From Gracilariopsis chorda (lineage: Eukaryota > Rhodophyta > Florideophyceae > Gracilariales > Gracilariaceae): DNA of 57,088 nucleotides. The position numbers were made by a program, and so were the translations under genes. The first letter of the stretch is position 1, and each line of letters starts with the position of its first letter. Below the pieces are notes generated by a model. That model made no database searches. It had not been told where the DNA came from and saw only the letters and a program-made list of their open reading frames with translations. Below are positions 11,082-21,391 of the stretch, one piece after another. Location of the stretch: positions 1 to 57,088 of the forward strand of contig NBIV01000329.1 of NCBI GenBank assembly GCA_003194525.1, written 5' to 3'.

Positions 11082-11416
11082 TTACAGTTCGACCGCCACA
11101 GGTGGTGATGAACGAGAGAGAACCAATTCAAATGGAGATAAAGCGGTAACTCTGTGAACTTGCGTATTGTACGCATAAGTAATTGTATCCGTGAAAAGAT
11201 GCCATTTTCTTGGATGTTCAACCGTATAAGCACTGAGTACCGATAAAAGAGTACGGTTAAACCAGTCATCCTGTCCATTATATTGTGAGTGATAGGTTAT
11301 TGTAATCAATTCTTCACATCGAGTTTTAGAAAAACGTCCTGAAAGAAACGACCAACGAATTGTGGTACATTATCCGAAATGAGATGAACCGTCGGGCCGT
11401 ATACCAAGATCCAGTG
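11082..11416 (-). pseudogene. pol: E2 integrase core, second half
   Basis: Out-of-frame pieces give LISDNVPQF (second catalytic Asp retained), then TYHSQYNGQDDWFNRTLLS and ITYAYNTQVHR. The family third acidic residue is in NGQxERFNRT. Here it reads NGQDDWFNRT, so the Glu has become Asp beside other changes. The fragment is shifted relative to the upstream frame ending at 11417. Confidence 0.7.
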
Positions 11417-12537
11417 TCAGACGAAAGCTTCCGCAACACTGCGAACGATCTTCTTCTTCAATGGAACTTTCCGGACTAATTTAGAAAACCTTTTCGTGAT
11501 CACGAGCAAATAATTATGCCCATGGGATGTATGGATGAACTCGCCGAGTATATCGATAGCCACAAATTCTCGAGGAGCCCTTGCCGGGAACAGGGTCAAT
11601 TGTTTTGCATGGCGACAAAATTTAATTCGTTCTTGAGCACAGTGCGTACAACTTTTCATCATTGAGTAACAATCAATCGCTAAAGCAAGCCAGTAGAAAT
11701 TCCGACGGAGCGTCATGTAGAGCTTCCTAGCACCAAGGTGAGCCGAAATCTTCGAGTGATGGGATAGATGTAGAACTCGCGATTGAACCGAAAGAGGAAC
11801 CACGATCTGTGGGTTAGAAAGAACTGTTCTGACCAGATATCCCTGTGAATTGACTCCAAAAGGAATATGAGCACTGCCATTAATCTGGGCGCGTATCTTC
11901 GTACACAATGGATCTCCGAACTGTTCGCAAACTTGCTCGTCAAGTTTAATAGGGGTAAAAGATCCCGACTCCGGGTCTTCTGCGTTTGAAACGAGTAAGT
12001 TATCACAGACATCTTCTGACATCAGATTCAGATCTTGGTCATCCTCGTGAAGAAGGAAGCAGGGAATCTCCTCTTCGTCTTCATCAATAGGGAGTGCTTC
12101 AAATTCCCTCCCTAAACGAGATAATGCATCCGCCTCAGCGTCGAGATTACCATTCTTATAGCAGACTTCATAGTTAAACTTGGCGAGCCGAAGCCTCCAG
12201 CGCATTAGACGTCCCGAGGGCTCATTTATCGACATTAACCATCGCAATGCGGAATGAACCGTGTTGACGGTAAAGCGGGTGCCCATAATATATGGCCACA
12301 ATGTCTGTGAAGCCCATACCATGGCAAGACAATCCTTCTCTGATACAGAAAAATTCCGTTCGTGAACGTTGAGTGTTCGTGACCAATATCCAGTTGGCTT
12401 GCGTTTCCCATCGGGTGTGGTTTGAAGCAAAGCAGAAAAAGTTAGGTAAGCACTAGAATCCGTGTCTACAGTGAAAGGTAGATCCTTCTTTGGTAACGAT
12501 AAAATCGGGGCAGAGGTAACTGCCTCTTTGAAAGAAT
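11417..12537 (-). pseudogene. pol: E2 RNase H, zinc-binding and integrase N-half
   Basis: The longest pol frame (337 codons from 12430, extended upstream without a start). It begins in RNase H (LPFTVDTDSSAY, then TTPDGKRKPTGYWSRTL, SVSEKDCLAMVWA, DAEADALSRL). It continues into the integrase HHCC finger (HHSKISAHLGARKLYMTL ... CTHC) and the first catalytic Asp (FVAIDILGEF). RNase H would remove template RNA and integrase would join cDNA to host DNA. RT is absent: just upstream the text jumps straight into gag at about 12537-12545. Confidence 0.8.
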
Positions 12538-12544
12538 CTGGCCA

Positions 12545-12951
12545 ACAAGTAACGTCTCCGTCTTATGGACGTGACGACCCTCTGATAGAGTTGAACTGAT
12601 CTTCAGCAATTCCGCGTAGAAAATACGGTAAGTCAACGAAATCTTGTCCTTATTCATGCTGAAGATGTCTGCTTCCGCTACCAAGCGTGCAAGAAAATCC
12701 AAGACAAGGATTGGGTGCTCCCCAGTGAAGAACTGGTTTTGAAATGAAAAAGGCATCCGCTTGATGCAGTCCTTCACGTGACCCGTACCCCGGGGTGTCC
12801 AACCTAAAGAGGAATCTTCCGAGTGGTAGTAACGATATGATAAAAGCTCTGTATAGAAGGGGTTAGTAGACCGTAGTTCTTTCAAACCGGCATGGCGCCT
12901 ACCCTCACAACGAGACCGAATCACACCGTAGGTGGCCCCCGAACGACGCAA
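12545..12951 (-). pseudogene. gag: E2 gag capsid remnant
   Basis: The frame matches the E1 capsid closely: ELLSYRYYHSEDSSLG, TPRGTG, CIKRMPFSFQNQFFTGE, LVLDFLARLVAEADIFSMN. After DVTCWPDSF, where E1 reads GVTCWPEAVQYLL, the text switches to RNase H. An internal deletion therefore removed the rest of capsid, the zinc knuckle, protease and RT in one step. Confidence 0.75.
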
Positions 12952-13195
12952 CCCCGCCGAGCGGCTAGAACGATTCGATGAGCGGGATGAACCAGAGTAG
13001 CAATCAAAATCACTCCCCCGTTTGGGATACTTCCCTTCACGGTCAATGGCACCTCCCCGATGGGAACTTCGGCCCTGGAACCATGCTCTGCTCCACCATC
13101 ACGGATGGTATTTTACAACGTCTCAAGACGGACCACTACGCGGTTAAAATTCTAATTAATCCCTCCCATAATGTATTGGTATCCACGAAAAACCT

Positions 13196-13600
13196 TTAAA
13201 AGAGAGTTAACATCAGTTCGAAACAAACGGATATCTTCGCGGACATCACCAACGAGCTCGGTATAAAACCTCCTACGGAGCGTATCCAACTCATTGGCGA
13301 GGCAGCATGAGAGCTCTGTAAGACAGAAATTTGAGCCTCCAAGTGACGAACTTGTGCTTCCATCTCGACAAAGAGGGCATGATTATTCACAGTTGTGGTT
13401 CGAAGAACCTCCATAGAAACAGTAGAGGGCCCAGCAACTGGGACGGCTGGCGACTTAACCGGTTGTTTCCGATTGTCAGTTCTTCTTCCAGCAGCATCCT
13501 GGATACCAGGGGACGACCGCGGTCGTGGCGGCAACTCTTCACCTACCGACCTGGCTCGTGAATTGCTCCGAGTTCGGGACGGTTTCCTACCGGAACCCAT
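13196..13600 (-). pseudogene. gag: E2 gag N-terminal part
   Basis: The start chosen is the ATG at 13600 (MGSGRKPSRTRSNSRARSVG), about 125 bases from the primer-binding site. A Pro-rich stretch and a coiled coil follow (EMEAQVRHLEAQISVLQSS), as in E1 gag. The upstream part of the same open frame is in the leader and is not coding. A shift separates it from the capsid piece. Confidence 0.6.
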
Positions 13601-13725
13601 CGCAATGCGAAAGAACAACCTCGAAACGAGAACATCAACCCAAAACACAAACAAAAGAATCCAACGATGGAACGACGACTCGTAAAAACGAAAAGCGATC
13701 CAGATAAACTGAGTCTTGCGACACC

Positions 13726-13743
13726 TTCTAGGTTGGGAGACCA
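13726..13743 (-). promoter_or_regulatory. E2 primer-binding site
   Basis: On the minus strand TGGTCTCCCAACCTAGAA begins three bases from the 5' LTR end. It agrees with the E1, E3 and E4 sites in the TGGTYTY head and the ACYTAGAA tail. Confidence 0.65.
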
Positions 13744-13746
13744 GTT

Positions 13747-14462
13747 TGTGGTGCAATACGCTGAAAAGGGGAATGACACACGAGGGTGATCAAGATCCTC
13801 CTCTGTAGGATACGACAGTAAACAGAGCCATCCGAGGTGGGCGCGCTAGTCAAGCGCAAGTCCGAGGCTCACCGTCACGACGGGCGTTCAGGTGTACTTT
13901 AAATACCCGAAAGGGGCCGCGAGACAGCGAAAGAAAACAAAAATGAACACCTGTAGAAACGGAAGTACTACCTGTATAAGAGAAAACTAGGCAAGGGTTA
14001 AGAACACGCAATGTGGATAGAGATGACTACGAGGTGTGCGGTTTGAGACGCAACGAGGTGAAATACCTAGTCCCACACCACGGATTGGCTCTCAAATGAA
14101 GTTTAACAAGTAGCAGAGGTTCCTAAATCAGATCCAAACACTCGGTTGGTGTGTTTACCTTCCCGCAACGTGGGGCGGCTGCACACCTAATTATTGGTGG
14201 TGCAGGCCCGCTGCCAAGCGGTCATTATTAGAATAGCTAATTTATATTAGAACCTCTCCTATATATTAGGTGCAAACACCACTACACGTGTGCTAAGAGT
14301 CTCAAAGTTCCAAGTGATCTAATAACCATGAGAAATGTGCAATTAGCTTGGATAGCGAGTAATTGTACTCGTATTCATATATCGAGCCATAACGCCGCGG
14401 TGCGTAACTCATTTATAGGAGTCGAATCATGCAAAAGACTCCCGCAAACGCGTTGCACTATA
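13747..14462 (-). repeat. E2 5' LTR
   Basis: Same length (716 bp) as the left copy and alignable throughout. It includes GGCGGCTGCACACCTAA and the shared CGTGTGCTAAGAGT block. It would hold the element promoter; I did not assign a TATA box. Confidence 0.85.
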
Positions 14463-15378
14463 GTTTCCAGTTGTGCCGCAGGTAGAGATGGAGGCTGAAC
14501 CAAGTGGAAATGTGAGACCATTTTACAGAACAATCCACAACGAGGTCCCTTACAAGAGTGCTCAGCACACATTGTGATCGGTTTAAGTGCTATATCTTAC
14601 GAAAAAAGTATGCTAAGCCAATGATCCGCCATTTGCGTCGCTGCTAAGTTCCATTGCATGCAAAACCATATAAAAGGACGCCTTACTATCATTCAGGTCC
14701 ACAGGCAAAATATAAAATACTTAGGAATTCCTCCAAAAGTCGTTCAAAACACGACAAAAGAAGGTTTTGGATCTCAGCAAAATGCTCATTTGGTCTACAA
14801 ACGAGTTGGTTGAAGAAAATAATTTGTCAATGTTGAATCTGTTTCCTGGTGATCATTTTACTGTTCCATCACAGATGATGGTATAAAATGATTTTGGACA
14901 GAACCTGGACCCCGAAATCGTCAATTACTATCTTTCTCAAGTTTGGACATCAGTACGCGTCTACTGCAGTACCACCTCATAACTTTTACTTGAATATTGG
15001 CTTGGCAGTTATGGTCATTCGAAATGTGCTGCATCCTACTGTGGTCAATGGAGAGTTCTTCGTGGTCTTGCGTGTCGATCAGTTTACAATGCAAGTGGTT
15101 TGATTGGACAAGATCGAATAAATGCTGGAAAGGCAGCTCCTGCATCGTATTGTACTTTGAGTTTTCTTTTGCAGACATTCGTTTATTTTGGAATGCAATA
15201 TACGGAGTCATGGGGGATGGATATTGTATGCTTGGGAGCAAGTGTTTCGGTGGTCTGGCGCCAGATGACAAATCAGTCGGCCATTCAACGCCTGGCACGT
15301 GACTACTGTTTTGCTTTTCCTCTTTTGAACAGGTTCAGATTTCCGAAGCGAACGGCAGGATTTGGTTCGGAAATCTAA
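14463..15378 (+). pseudogene. Helitron A, PIF1-type helicase, C-terminal half
   Basis: Directly after E2 the text reads PVVPQVEMEAEPSGNVRPFY, completing motif III begun at 6203. Broken frames then give TNELVEENNLSMLNLFPGD and the domain close to the helicase end, VPPHNFYLNIGLAVMVIRNV followed by NGEFFVVLRVD. The latter matches the PIF1/Helitron pattern LPPH-x-L-x-LKVG-x-PVMLLRN ... NGTRLVV. The last stretch (15100-15378) is too diverged to place motifs V and VI. At least three shifts are needed. Confidence 0.7.
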
Positions 15379-15425
15379 ACCTGTTCAAGAATTTGCTCTT
15401 GTTTTTGTCCCAGTGGAGAGGAAAC

Positions 15426-17353
15426 AGTGAAGAAAATAGATGTTAAGCATTCTTTGCAAAAGCTGAGGTCATGTCGCCAAAGTTGCTTTAACTCCTTGAA
15501 ACATTCTTCGATTGCTCAATTTGTTCCGCGAAGCATAACATACGCGGCCAGAAAGAGAGGAGGCAACACAAATATTAAGATCGGTATAACGATAATGAGA
15601 GACTTGACTTTCAAAGTTCTTCTTTCCTCGCAAGTGAAGTCAACGTAGCTGTTGTAGATGCGAGTCAGCTGATGAAAGTGAAGGAAGTCAGATTAAGTTT
15701 AAGCTTCTTAGAAAAGTCTTCATGAACTTGACGTACCGTTCCATCTATTCGCAGAGCCACGATCTCACGGTCGTATCGCTTCCGGATGTTTTCCGGGACT
15801 GCCGAATTATACAACCAGCCACTATTGAAAGTGTGCAGATTGCGCCTTGTTTCAAAAAACACTAGTTCTTCTGTTTCGACAAGACGACAAAACAACGTCA
15901 GTATACTTGCGGGAAAGGCTGGCTACTAGATTCGGTAAAACGTACCACAGCTTGCGATCGTCTGAAGAGCATTTTGGGCTTGGAGTTCATAGCTGACGGT
16001 GAACTTAACGCCGTACTTCCCATTTAGAGTCCAGTCAATGCATTGTAGTGCATTTCTGCAACGTTTCCATGGAATTTGTGTGTCGTTGGTTCCATCATAC
16101 TTCAATCCGTGAGGATTCACTAATTGTGAGTTAGACAAACATATGAAGACGGGAGGTATGCAAGGATACGTTTGTACTGAATGCTTACCGGTTCGATTCC
16201 ATATATTCTCCAAAGCAGAATTTTTCATGATGGAAAACTTGTTGAGTTCATTCGGCGACAGGGAATCCACGTCTTTCTTGATGTGTAAGTTCTGTTGCTG
16301 AAAAACAAAATTCACTAACGAGAGCTCGTAGAACATGACAAATAAGGCCACAAAGAAAAGAAAAGACACCCGAATGAGGTTGATAGCAAGACTGTAGCGA
16401 AGAAATGATATTCTTCTCCTCCTTTGTTCTCCCAAATGGCCGTTTGAAACCGAAACGTGCACCGTAGAAGCAGTTCGTGAAGTACCGTCGCTTGTACTTC
16501 CGTCTCCAGATTCAATGCTATCGTTCTCACGTTCGGCTCGAGGAGGTTGGGGACACGTTTCGTGTTTAATGGCATGTTCTAAGTCTCCCGTAAAGATGAA
16601 CAGAGCGGTCACCAAACTGACATTTCTGCGCCTTCTGATACGATTGACAATGCCAATGCCTAGCAGAAGGTACACGAATAGGAAGAGCACAAGAGTGACC
16701 CATGATAAGGTTTCAAAAGGTTGAGTGAGCTGTTTCAATGGATTTGTAGACACAACATCTTCTGGCGAGTTGCGCCCTATGATAACCATCCTGCTATCCA
16801 GCCATGGTCCACTCGCTTGGTGGTAGCACTTGCGTTGCGGAGTCTCAAGCATAGGACCGCTTACAACGAATCGATACCCTCTTCCAGCCATGACATGTAC
16901 GAAATCCACGAGGGCGTTCCAAGTGCACTCCGATGGATGTCCCGCCCATGTACAGAAGTCATCTCGGCTGGAAGTCTTCTTGTGGAGCTCGAAGACGATG
17001 CCACCGAGACTTGGGTGCAAAGACTTGGGGTCTCCGCACTTGAATGGACGTTGCATCTTCTTACGATTCTCAGGTTTGTAGAAGGTTTCCAGGTCATACT
17101 TGACAAGAGGCGGTTCTCCCTTGAAAATGAAGCAGGTGCTGTTCTTGCAAACCTCATACGCGGCTGCATAGCGCTTGTCTGTCAGGGCGCTCACGCATTC
17201 TGCGCCTCTGGGAAGCGATATGAGATTGAGCGTGGCGTTGTAATCATTGCAGTCATACTCCGCGGAAACCATATCACAGTGACAACGACATGACAGAAAT
17301 GCGGCAAGAGTGAAAATAGCGTATGTTCTAGCAATGAGGAAGCGGAAAAACAT
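15426..17353 (-). pseudogene. Ionotropic glutamate receptor-like membrane protein gene, interrupted
   Basis: The first frame (475 codons) starts at 17353 with a signal peptide (MFFRFLIARTYAIFTLAAFL). It has a Cys-rich extracellular part with N-glycosylation sequons and a membrane helix at about residues 212-236, after LTQPFETLSW. A basic loop with a short hydrophobic segment follows, then a disordered Ser-rich loop and a second helix at about 319-350. An extracellular block follows (DVDSLSPNELNKFSIMKNSA). Two adjacent TAG codons (15923-15928) stop it. The same frame then stays open to 15665 with FNSGWLYNSAVPENIRKRYD and VRQVHEDFSKK, like the end of an S2 ligand lobe. After a shift a last helix appears (LIIVIPILIFVLPP). 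The order S1, helices, S2, last helix is that of ionotropic glutamate receptors. Family assignment is by pattern only; it could be another periplasmic-binding-type receptor. Confidence 0.45.
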
Positions 17354-19060
17354 CGCGGCAAAGTATGGGTATCAGACGCGAGTAGCTGAACGTGTTAACA
17401 AAATTGGGTGAACCATGTCTCCAGTATTGACAGAAGACTGCGTAGGAAGACGTCGCCAACTCGACGAAGCTATTAAGAGCACTTCGCGCCTTGCCATGAG
17501 CGTGTAACAAGATGGTACTGATATGCAAGTATAGCAAGGTTTTTGATCATCCCGTTTATATTTACCAAGGGCAGTCGGGGCCATTAGGAAGGACAAAAAG
17601 GTACACGTGTTATAGCTCTTGTTGGCGCCGAACACTGCCCAATGCTGAACCCCTTCGCTGGCCGAAAGCGAAGCTGTTCATCAAGCGAGGAGTGGTGCTG
17701 TTGTTGCCTTTGTGTGAGTTGCATTTTTTTTACTCGTGCGTGCTTCGCGGTGCGCCGCAGGGTTGTGGTCGTTTGAAGGATCTGGCCGTCACTTGGCGGC
17801 GGTGATGTAGATTTGTGATTGATTTTGAAGCTGTTGGCACGCCGCCAACAAGCGCGACGAGTTTTATTGATATTGGAAAATGGCCTCGTCTGACGATGTC
17901 TATTGTTTCTGTTCTCCCTTTTGAATCACTACGTCGTCCGCTACGAAACTTTCATATGTTGTAGTCTGCTCAACGAGCGATTTTACAAAGCTTACAAACC
18001 GGTAATTGGACAACTTCAAGCTGAGTTAAGGATTCTGATATTCGTGCGTGCAACAAAATGGAGTTCATCCGACGAATTTCATGTTGAACAGTTACATTAA
18101 TTTGCGAGAGAGATACTTCATTGCCGACAGTGTATGCATCGGATAATCAGCAAATGAAAGCCAAGTCATGAAATCCTCCGACTCAACTGTATTAAACCAT
18201 ATTCGCGCTGTAGGATTCTCCGTCCTTCTCGAGCCAGTTTTTCCCCTGTGCTTCACGAGTGAAGGCTGACGAACATTTATTAATTCTGCAACAGATAAAC
18301 GATATTATTGAAATCGTGGAGACGGACTATACAATTGCGAAAGTGCGGCAAGACGCAACACGTAGCCTTCTAGCACACATGGTACGCATAATATCGCAAT
18401 TTTGCGCCATCAGTACGTGCGGGTCAAGCTCTTTTCGCTTTCGAATCCTAGGTTTTGAGCGATTTAAAATTCTTCCGTTTGGGAAACGTACAGTTAACGA
18501 GAGAATGGGTGAGCAGGATGGATTGGACGCAAAGAGCAGCGGTGTTGCCTTTTCACTTGCGGAAAGAGAGATCACAACGAAAAAGATTCGAGACAGCGAA
18601 AAATCGTTCTGCTGGAAAATCCGCACTTCCCCAAATTCCCCCACCTGCCTGGGAGGTCTCGGAAAGCTTGATACGTGCTCGATACGAGATTAGCCTATCA
18701 CTGCCAACGGAAGCAACCTAACATACCATTATACCAAGGGCATCTCTAGTGATTTACGATATGTGTACATGTTTCAGATTAGAGGGCAGTGCTCGAATCT
18801 AGATTTGAAGCAAAGCCTGTGAGTCGTCTCAGCAAGCGTGAATTCTCTCGAGATAAAGCGCCCGCGGGTTTCCGAAAGGGCTGTCTTCATTAAACCCGTG
18901 AATATGCTCATACGTCCTCCTACGCTGTACCCTCTGTAAGGCAGCGATTTCATGCCGAGCTTCGCCGTTGCGGAGACCCACTTTACTGTCCGTGGCCCCC
19001 CCCAAAAAAAAGGAGTGGTGCACATTTAAACGCTGTGAGCAGATGTCTTGAGCAGAGTGA
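17354..19060. other. Intergenic region, no gene recognised
   Basis: Divergent space between the minus-strand receptor-like gene and the plus-strand haloperoxidase gene. It should contain both promoters. Open frames such as 18259-18693 have no recognisable domain and no supporting context, so I leave them out. Confidence 0.4.
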
Positions 19061-19064
19061 CGCT

Positions 19065-19102
19065 CTGGAATGCCCCGTGAAAATCGTGGTGGGGCATTCC
19101 AG
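19065..19102. repeat. 12-bp perfect inverted repeat upstream of haloperoxidase gene
   Basis: CTGGAATGCCCC (19065-19076) and GGGGCATTCCAG (19091-19102) are exact reverse complements with a 14-base spacer, about 160 bases upstream of the TATA box. It could be a dimeric regulator site or a chance stem. Confidence 0.6.
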
Positions 19103-19262
19103 TGTTAATTACAGACGCCAATGATTCGAAGCCTTCGAAATATCATCAGCCGTTCGGGCTGAACACGATCCCGGTGTGAACACTTGTTCAGACAAGCCCC
19201 TTTGGTCCAGACTTGAGACTATGATATCTTGTCTCCCGATCGATCTCGACCGACTCCGACGG

Positions 19263-19269
19263 TATAAAA
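19263..19269 (+). promoter_or_regulatory. TATA box of the haloperoxidase-like gene
   Basis: TATAAAA lies 82 bases upstream of the chosen ATG (19345). Transcription would start near 19290-19300. That excludes the in-frame ATG at 19282 and favours 19345. Confidence 0.55.
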
Positions 19270-19344
19270 GTCGATTTTGTGATGCGACTGCTTGTGCGCT
19301 CACTGGACACGCTGTGCGCAGCAGCTTCTATCCGAAGCCCTACC

Positions 19345-20940
19345 ATGGCAAAGTTTCCGAGTGTGGCGGTACTTTTGATAACCTTCCTGGCTTCATTCGT
19401 CTCCTCAAATGGTCAGCGCAGCCAGAATACGATCGAACGCGATCAGCAAGCCTACACAACTCTTGTATACCCGCGAATATTTGATTCCATCTTGGTCGAT
19501 AGGCCTGAGACACCCGTGCAGTTTCGAGCCCTTCTCTACCTCAACCTGGCCAACTGGAATGCTTGGTGCAACTATCATCCCACAGCTGCCGACAGCTTCG
19601 GTCGTACCCGGTTCAAACGGCCACTGTCGGAGCACACCTTGCAGAACAAGAATACCGCTACCATGTACGCTTTGCTGAGGATATATGAGAGTTCTCCGCA
19701 GAGCTTTGGCGGCGCTGATGGCTTGGGAGGGTACAGAAATCTGCTCAGGGAGTTGAATTTAGATCCGGATGACCGCAGCCAAAATATGTCCACTCCTGTT
19801 GGCATCGGCAATCGGGAGGGAATGGATCTGGCCCGTCTGATGAAAATTGATGGATGGAATGCGCAAGGAGACGAAACGTCTTCTGATCCTCAATATGCTC
19901 AGTTCTTTGCCGATACCACATCGTACGCACCCGTTAACACGCCGTGGAGAATCACCTTCCCGTTCAGATGGCAGCCACTCTTGGAGAACAATGGGCTAGG
20001 CTTTTTCTTCCGACAGGAACATGTGGTTCCACAGGCCGGTTCAGGCATCGCGATGAGTCTCAGTCCAGCGGATGTTCGTCGTAGAAGAGTACCGTCGCCA
20101 TACCGCAACAGTTTTGCGCCGTTTGGACGGCTCTTCAGGTCAGACATACGTGTGCTCTCTTCGAACGCGAAGAAGGTATTCCAAAGATCTGCGCAGCTGA
20201 CCGAAGAAAAACGTCTACTTGCTGAGCTGTTGGATAACAAGCTCAGTGGTTTCCGCACGAAGGAAAACCCATTCGGCACGCCTAGCATTGGAGTAGTCAT
20301 AAGGTTTGGTATCCTTGGGCCAAGGCTTGACCTGTCTTTGGACAATGAAATAATATACGGACTTGCAACTAACATAGCTGTGTTTGACGCCATGGTGACC
20401 GTCTGGAAGGAAAAACTACGTCACGACGCTATTCGACCAACAGGTCAAACCATGAAGATGCTCTTCGGTGATAGAAAGTTCGAAGTATGGGGAGGTCCGG
20501 GGAAACCAAATACTCGAATCAGAGCTGGAGAATGGCTTCCGTATATCCGAACTATGCCACACAGCGAGTATCCATCGGCTTCTTCATGTGTGTGCAGATC
20601 CATCGTGGAGCACGCTCTAATCTTTACGAATGGGCGAGACGATTTTCCCTTCAATCTGACCTTCCCGAAGGGATCCAGCAAAATCTATCCCGGACAGGTT
20701 CCCAGTGAAGAAGTAACGCTGACAATCAACCGACTCACGGATTGGGACCGCTTATGTGCACAATCGCGACTTGATGCCGGAGTGCACTTCGAACCATCCA
20801 TTGAAGCTGGTAGGCAACTGTGCTCAGGTATAGGGCGGTCTGCGCAGGATACCGTGGATACTCTGTTGAGTGGCAAGTCAGATTTCAAGTTTCTCAAATG
20901 GCTCCCAACAGATGTCGAAAGGTTCTGGGAAGAAGATTGA
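19345..20940 (+). CDS. Secreted vanadium-dependent haloperoxidase-like protein
   Basis: Intact 531-codon single-exon gene. The start at 19345 sits in CTACCATGGC, a good eukaryotic context, and opens a signal peptide (MAKFPSVAVLLITFLASF). The vanadate-binding motifs of the PAP2/haloperoxidase superfamily are present in order: K-x6-RP at K357-R364-P365 (KLRHDAIRP), the P-S-G-H position at 410-413, and S-R-x3-G-x-H at S474-R475-H481 (SRLDAGVH). Such enzymes use vanadate and peroxide to oxidise halides in the cell wall or outside the cell. The second motif reads PSAS, so the general acid-base His is replaced by Ser (S413) and Gly by Ala. Lys, both Arg, Ser and the vanadate-ligand His remain. Halide choice cannot be read. 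A ruined copy lies at 26880-28200. It may be a peroxidase with altered activity or a phosphatase-like relative. Confidence 0.8.
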   Translation: MAKFPSVAVLLITFLASFVSSNGQRSQNTIERDQQAYTTLVYPRIFDSILVDRPETPVQFRALLYLNLANWNAWCNYHPTAADSFGRTRFKRPLSEHTLQNKNTATMYALLRIYESSPQSFGGADGLGGYRNLLRELNLDPDDRSQNMSTPVGIGNREGMDLARLMKIDGWNAQGDETSSDPQYAQFFADTTSYAPVNTPWRITFPFRWQPLLENNGLGFFFRQEHVVPQAGSGIAMSLSPADVRRRRVPSPYRNSFAPFGRLFRSDIRVLSSNAKKVFQRSAQLTEEKRLLAELLDNKLSGFRTKENPFGTPSIGVVIRFGILGPRLDLSLDNEIIYGLATNIAVFDAMVTVWKEKLRHDAIRPTGQTMKMLFGDRKFEVWGGPGKPNTRIRAGEWLPYIRTMPHSEYPSASSCVCRSIVEHALIFTNGRDDFPFNLTFPKGSSKIYPGQVPSEEVTLTINRLTDWDRLCAQSRLDAGVHFEPSIEAGRQLCSGIGRSAQDTVDTLLSGKSDFKFLKWLPTDVERFWEED

Positions 20941-21335
20941 CAGGATTCGTTCAACAAAGTGAAGCAAACTATAAGGTAAGCAATTACAACAAGCAGTTGA
21001 AAATGATCACAGATAGATGAGCTTCTTGTGCTTGTAATTCTTGAGCACAATAATGAATGGTGACAAATTTCATCTTAACCTTCGTTTTCCTCAGATATAC
21101 GCAGTACATGTATATGCGGGACATTCTTTGGGTAGTAGCTGAGGAATACGTACCAGAAGTGCGATTCGAATTGCAGAGCCCGAAGCCTTGAGATTTTTTG
21201 TGTACCTTGGTACGCGTTATCGATTCGTTGATATCGTGTACACAAAGAATCTCAGATTTTTTGTTTCGAACGTGTTCGTTAACAACTTGTACGGAAAACC
21301 AGCTCTGCTTCTCTTTTTTTGGGTGCGGGTCCCTC

Positions 21336-21391
21336 TTCATACAGTAGCCTTCATACAGTAACCTTGATACAGCAACCTTCATGCAGTAACC
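21336..21391. repeat. Tandem repeat, four copies of a 14-bp unit
   Basis: Units at 21336, 21350, 21364 and 21378 are TTCATACAGTAGCC, TTCATACAGTAACC, TTGATACAGCAACC and TTCATGCAGTAACC. It is a short minisatellite about 400 bases downstream of the haloperoxidase stop. Confidence 0.8.

Larger units (their letters stand above)
6204..14462 (-). mobile_element. E2: Ty3/gypsy chromovirus, complete ends, internal deletion
   Basis: Two 716-bp LTRs (6204-6919 and 13747-14462) bound the element. A primer-binding site lies inside the right LTR and a purine-rich tract (on the minus strand) inside the left one. The outer 5-mers are GCTTC (6199-6203) and GTTTC (14463-14467), a likely target duplication with one change. 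Order on the minus strand is gag, RNase H, integrase and chromodomain. Protease and most of RT are missing. On the opposite strand, between pol and the 3' LTR, lies an extra gene (7038-8859). Helitron A helicase text joins in frame once E2 and one 5-mer are removed. Confidence 0.85.

Noticed and set aside
15900..15945. A tiny GT-AG intron removing the double TAG in the receptor-like gene
   Set aside because: GTACGT and TAG are present, but the possible introns are only 20 or 23 bases and would shift the frame.
18259..18693. 144-codon plus-strand frame between the receptor-like and haloperoxidase genes
   Set aside because: No domain, no promoter signal and an overlapping minus-strand frame of similar length; not supported as a gene.
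19279..19344. Upstream in-frame GTG (19279) and ATG (19282) as starts of the haloperoxidase gene
   Set aside because: They lie within 20 bases of the TATA box, upstream of the expected transcription start, and would put a charged stretch before the signal peptide.
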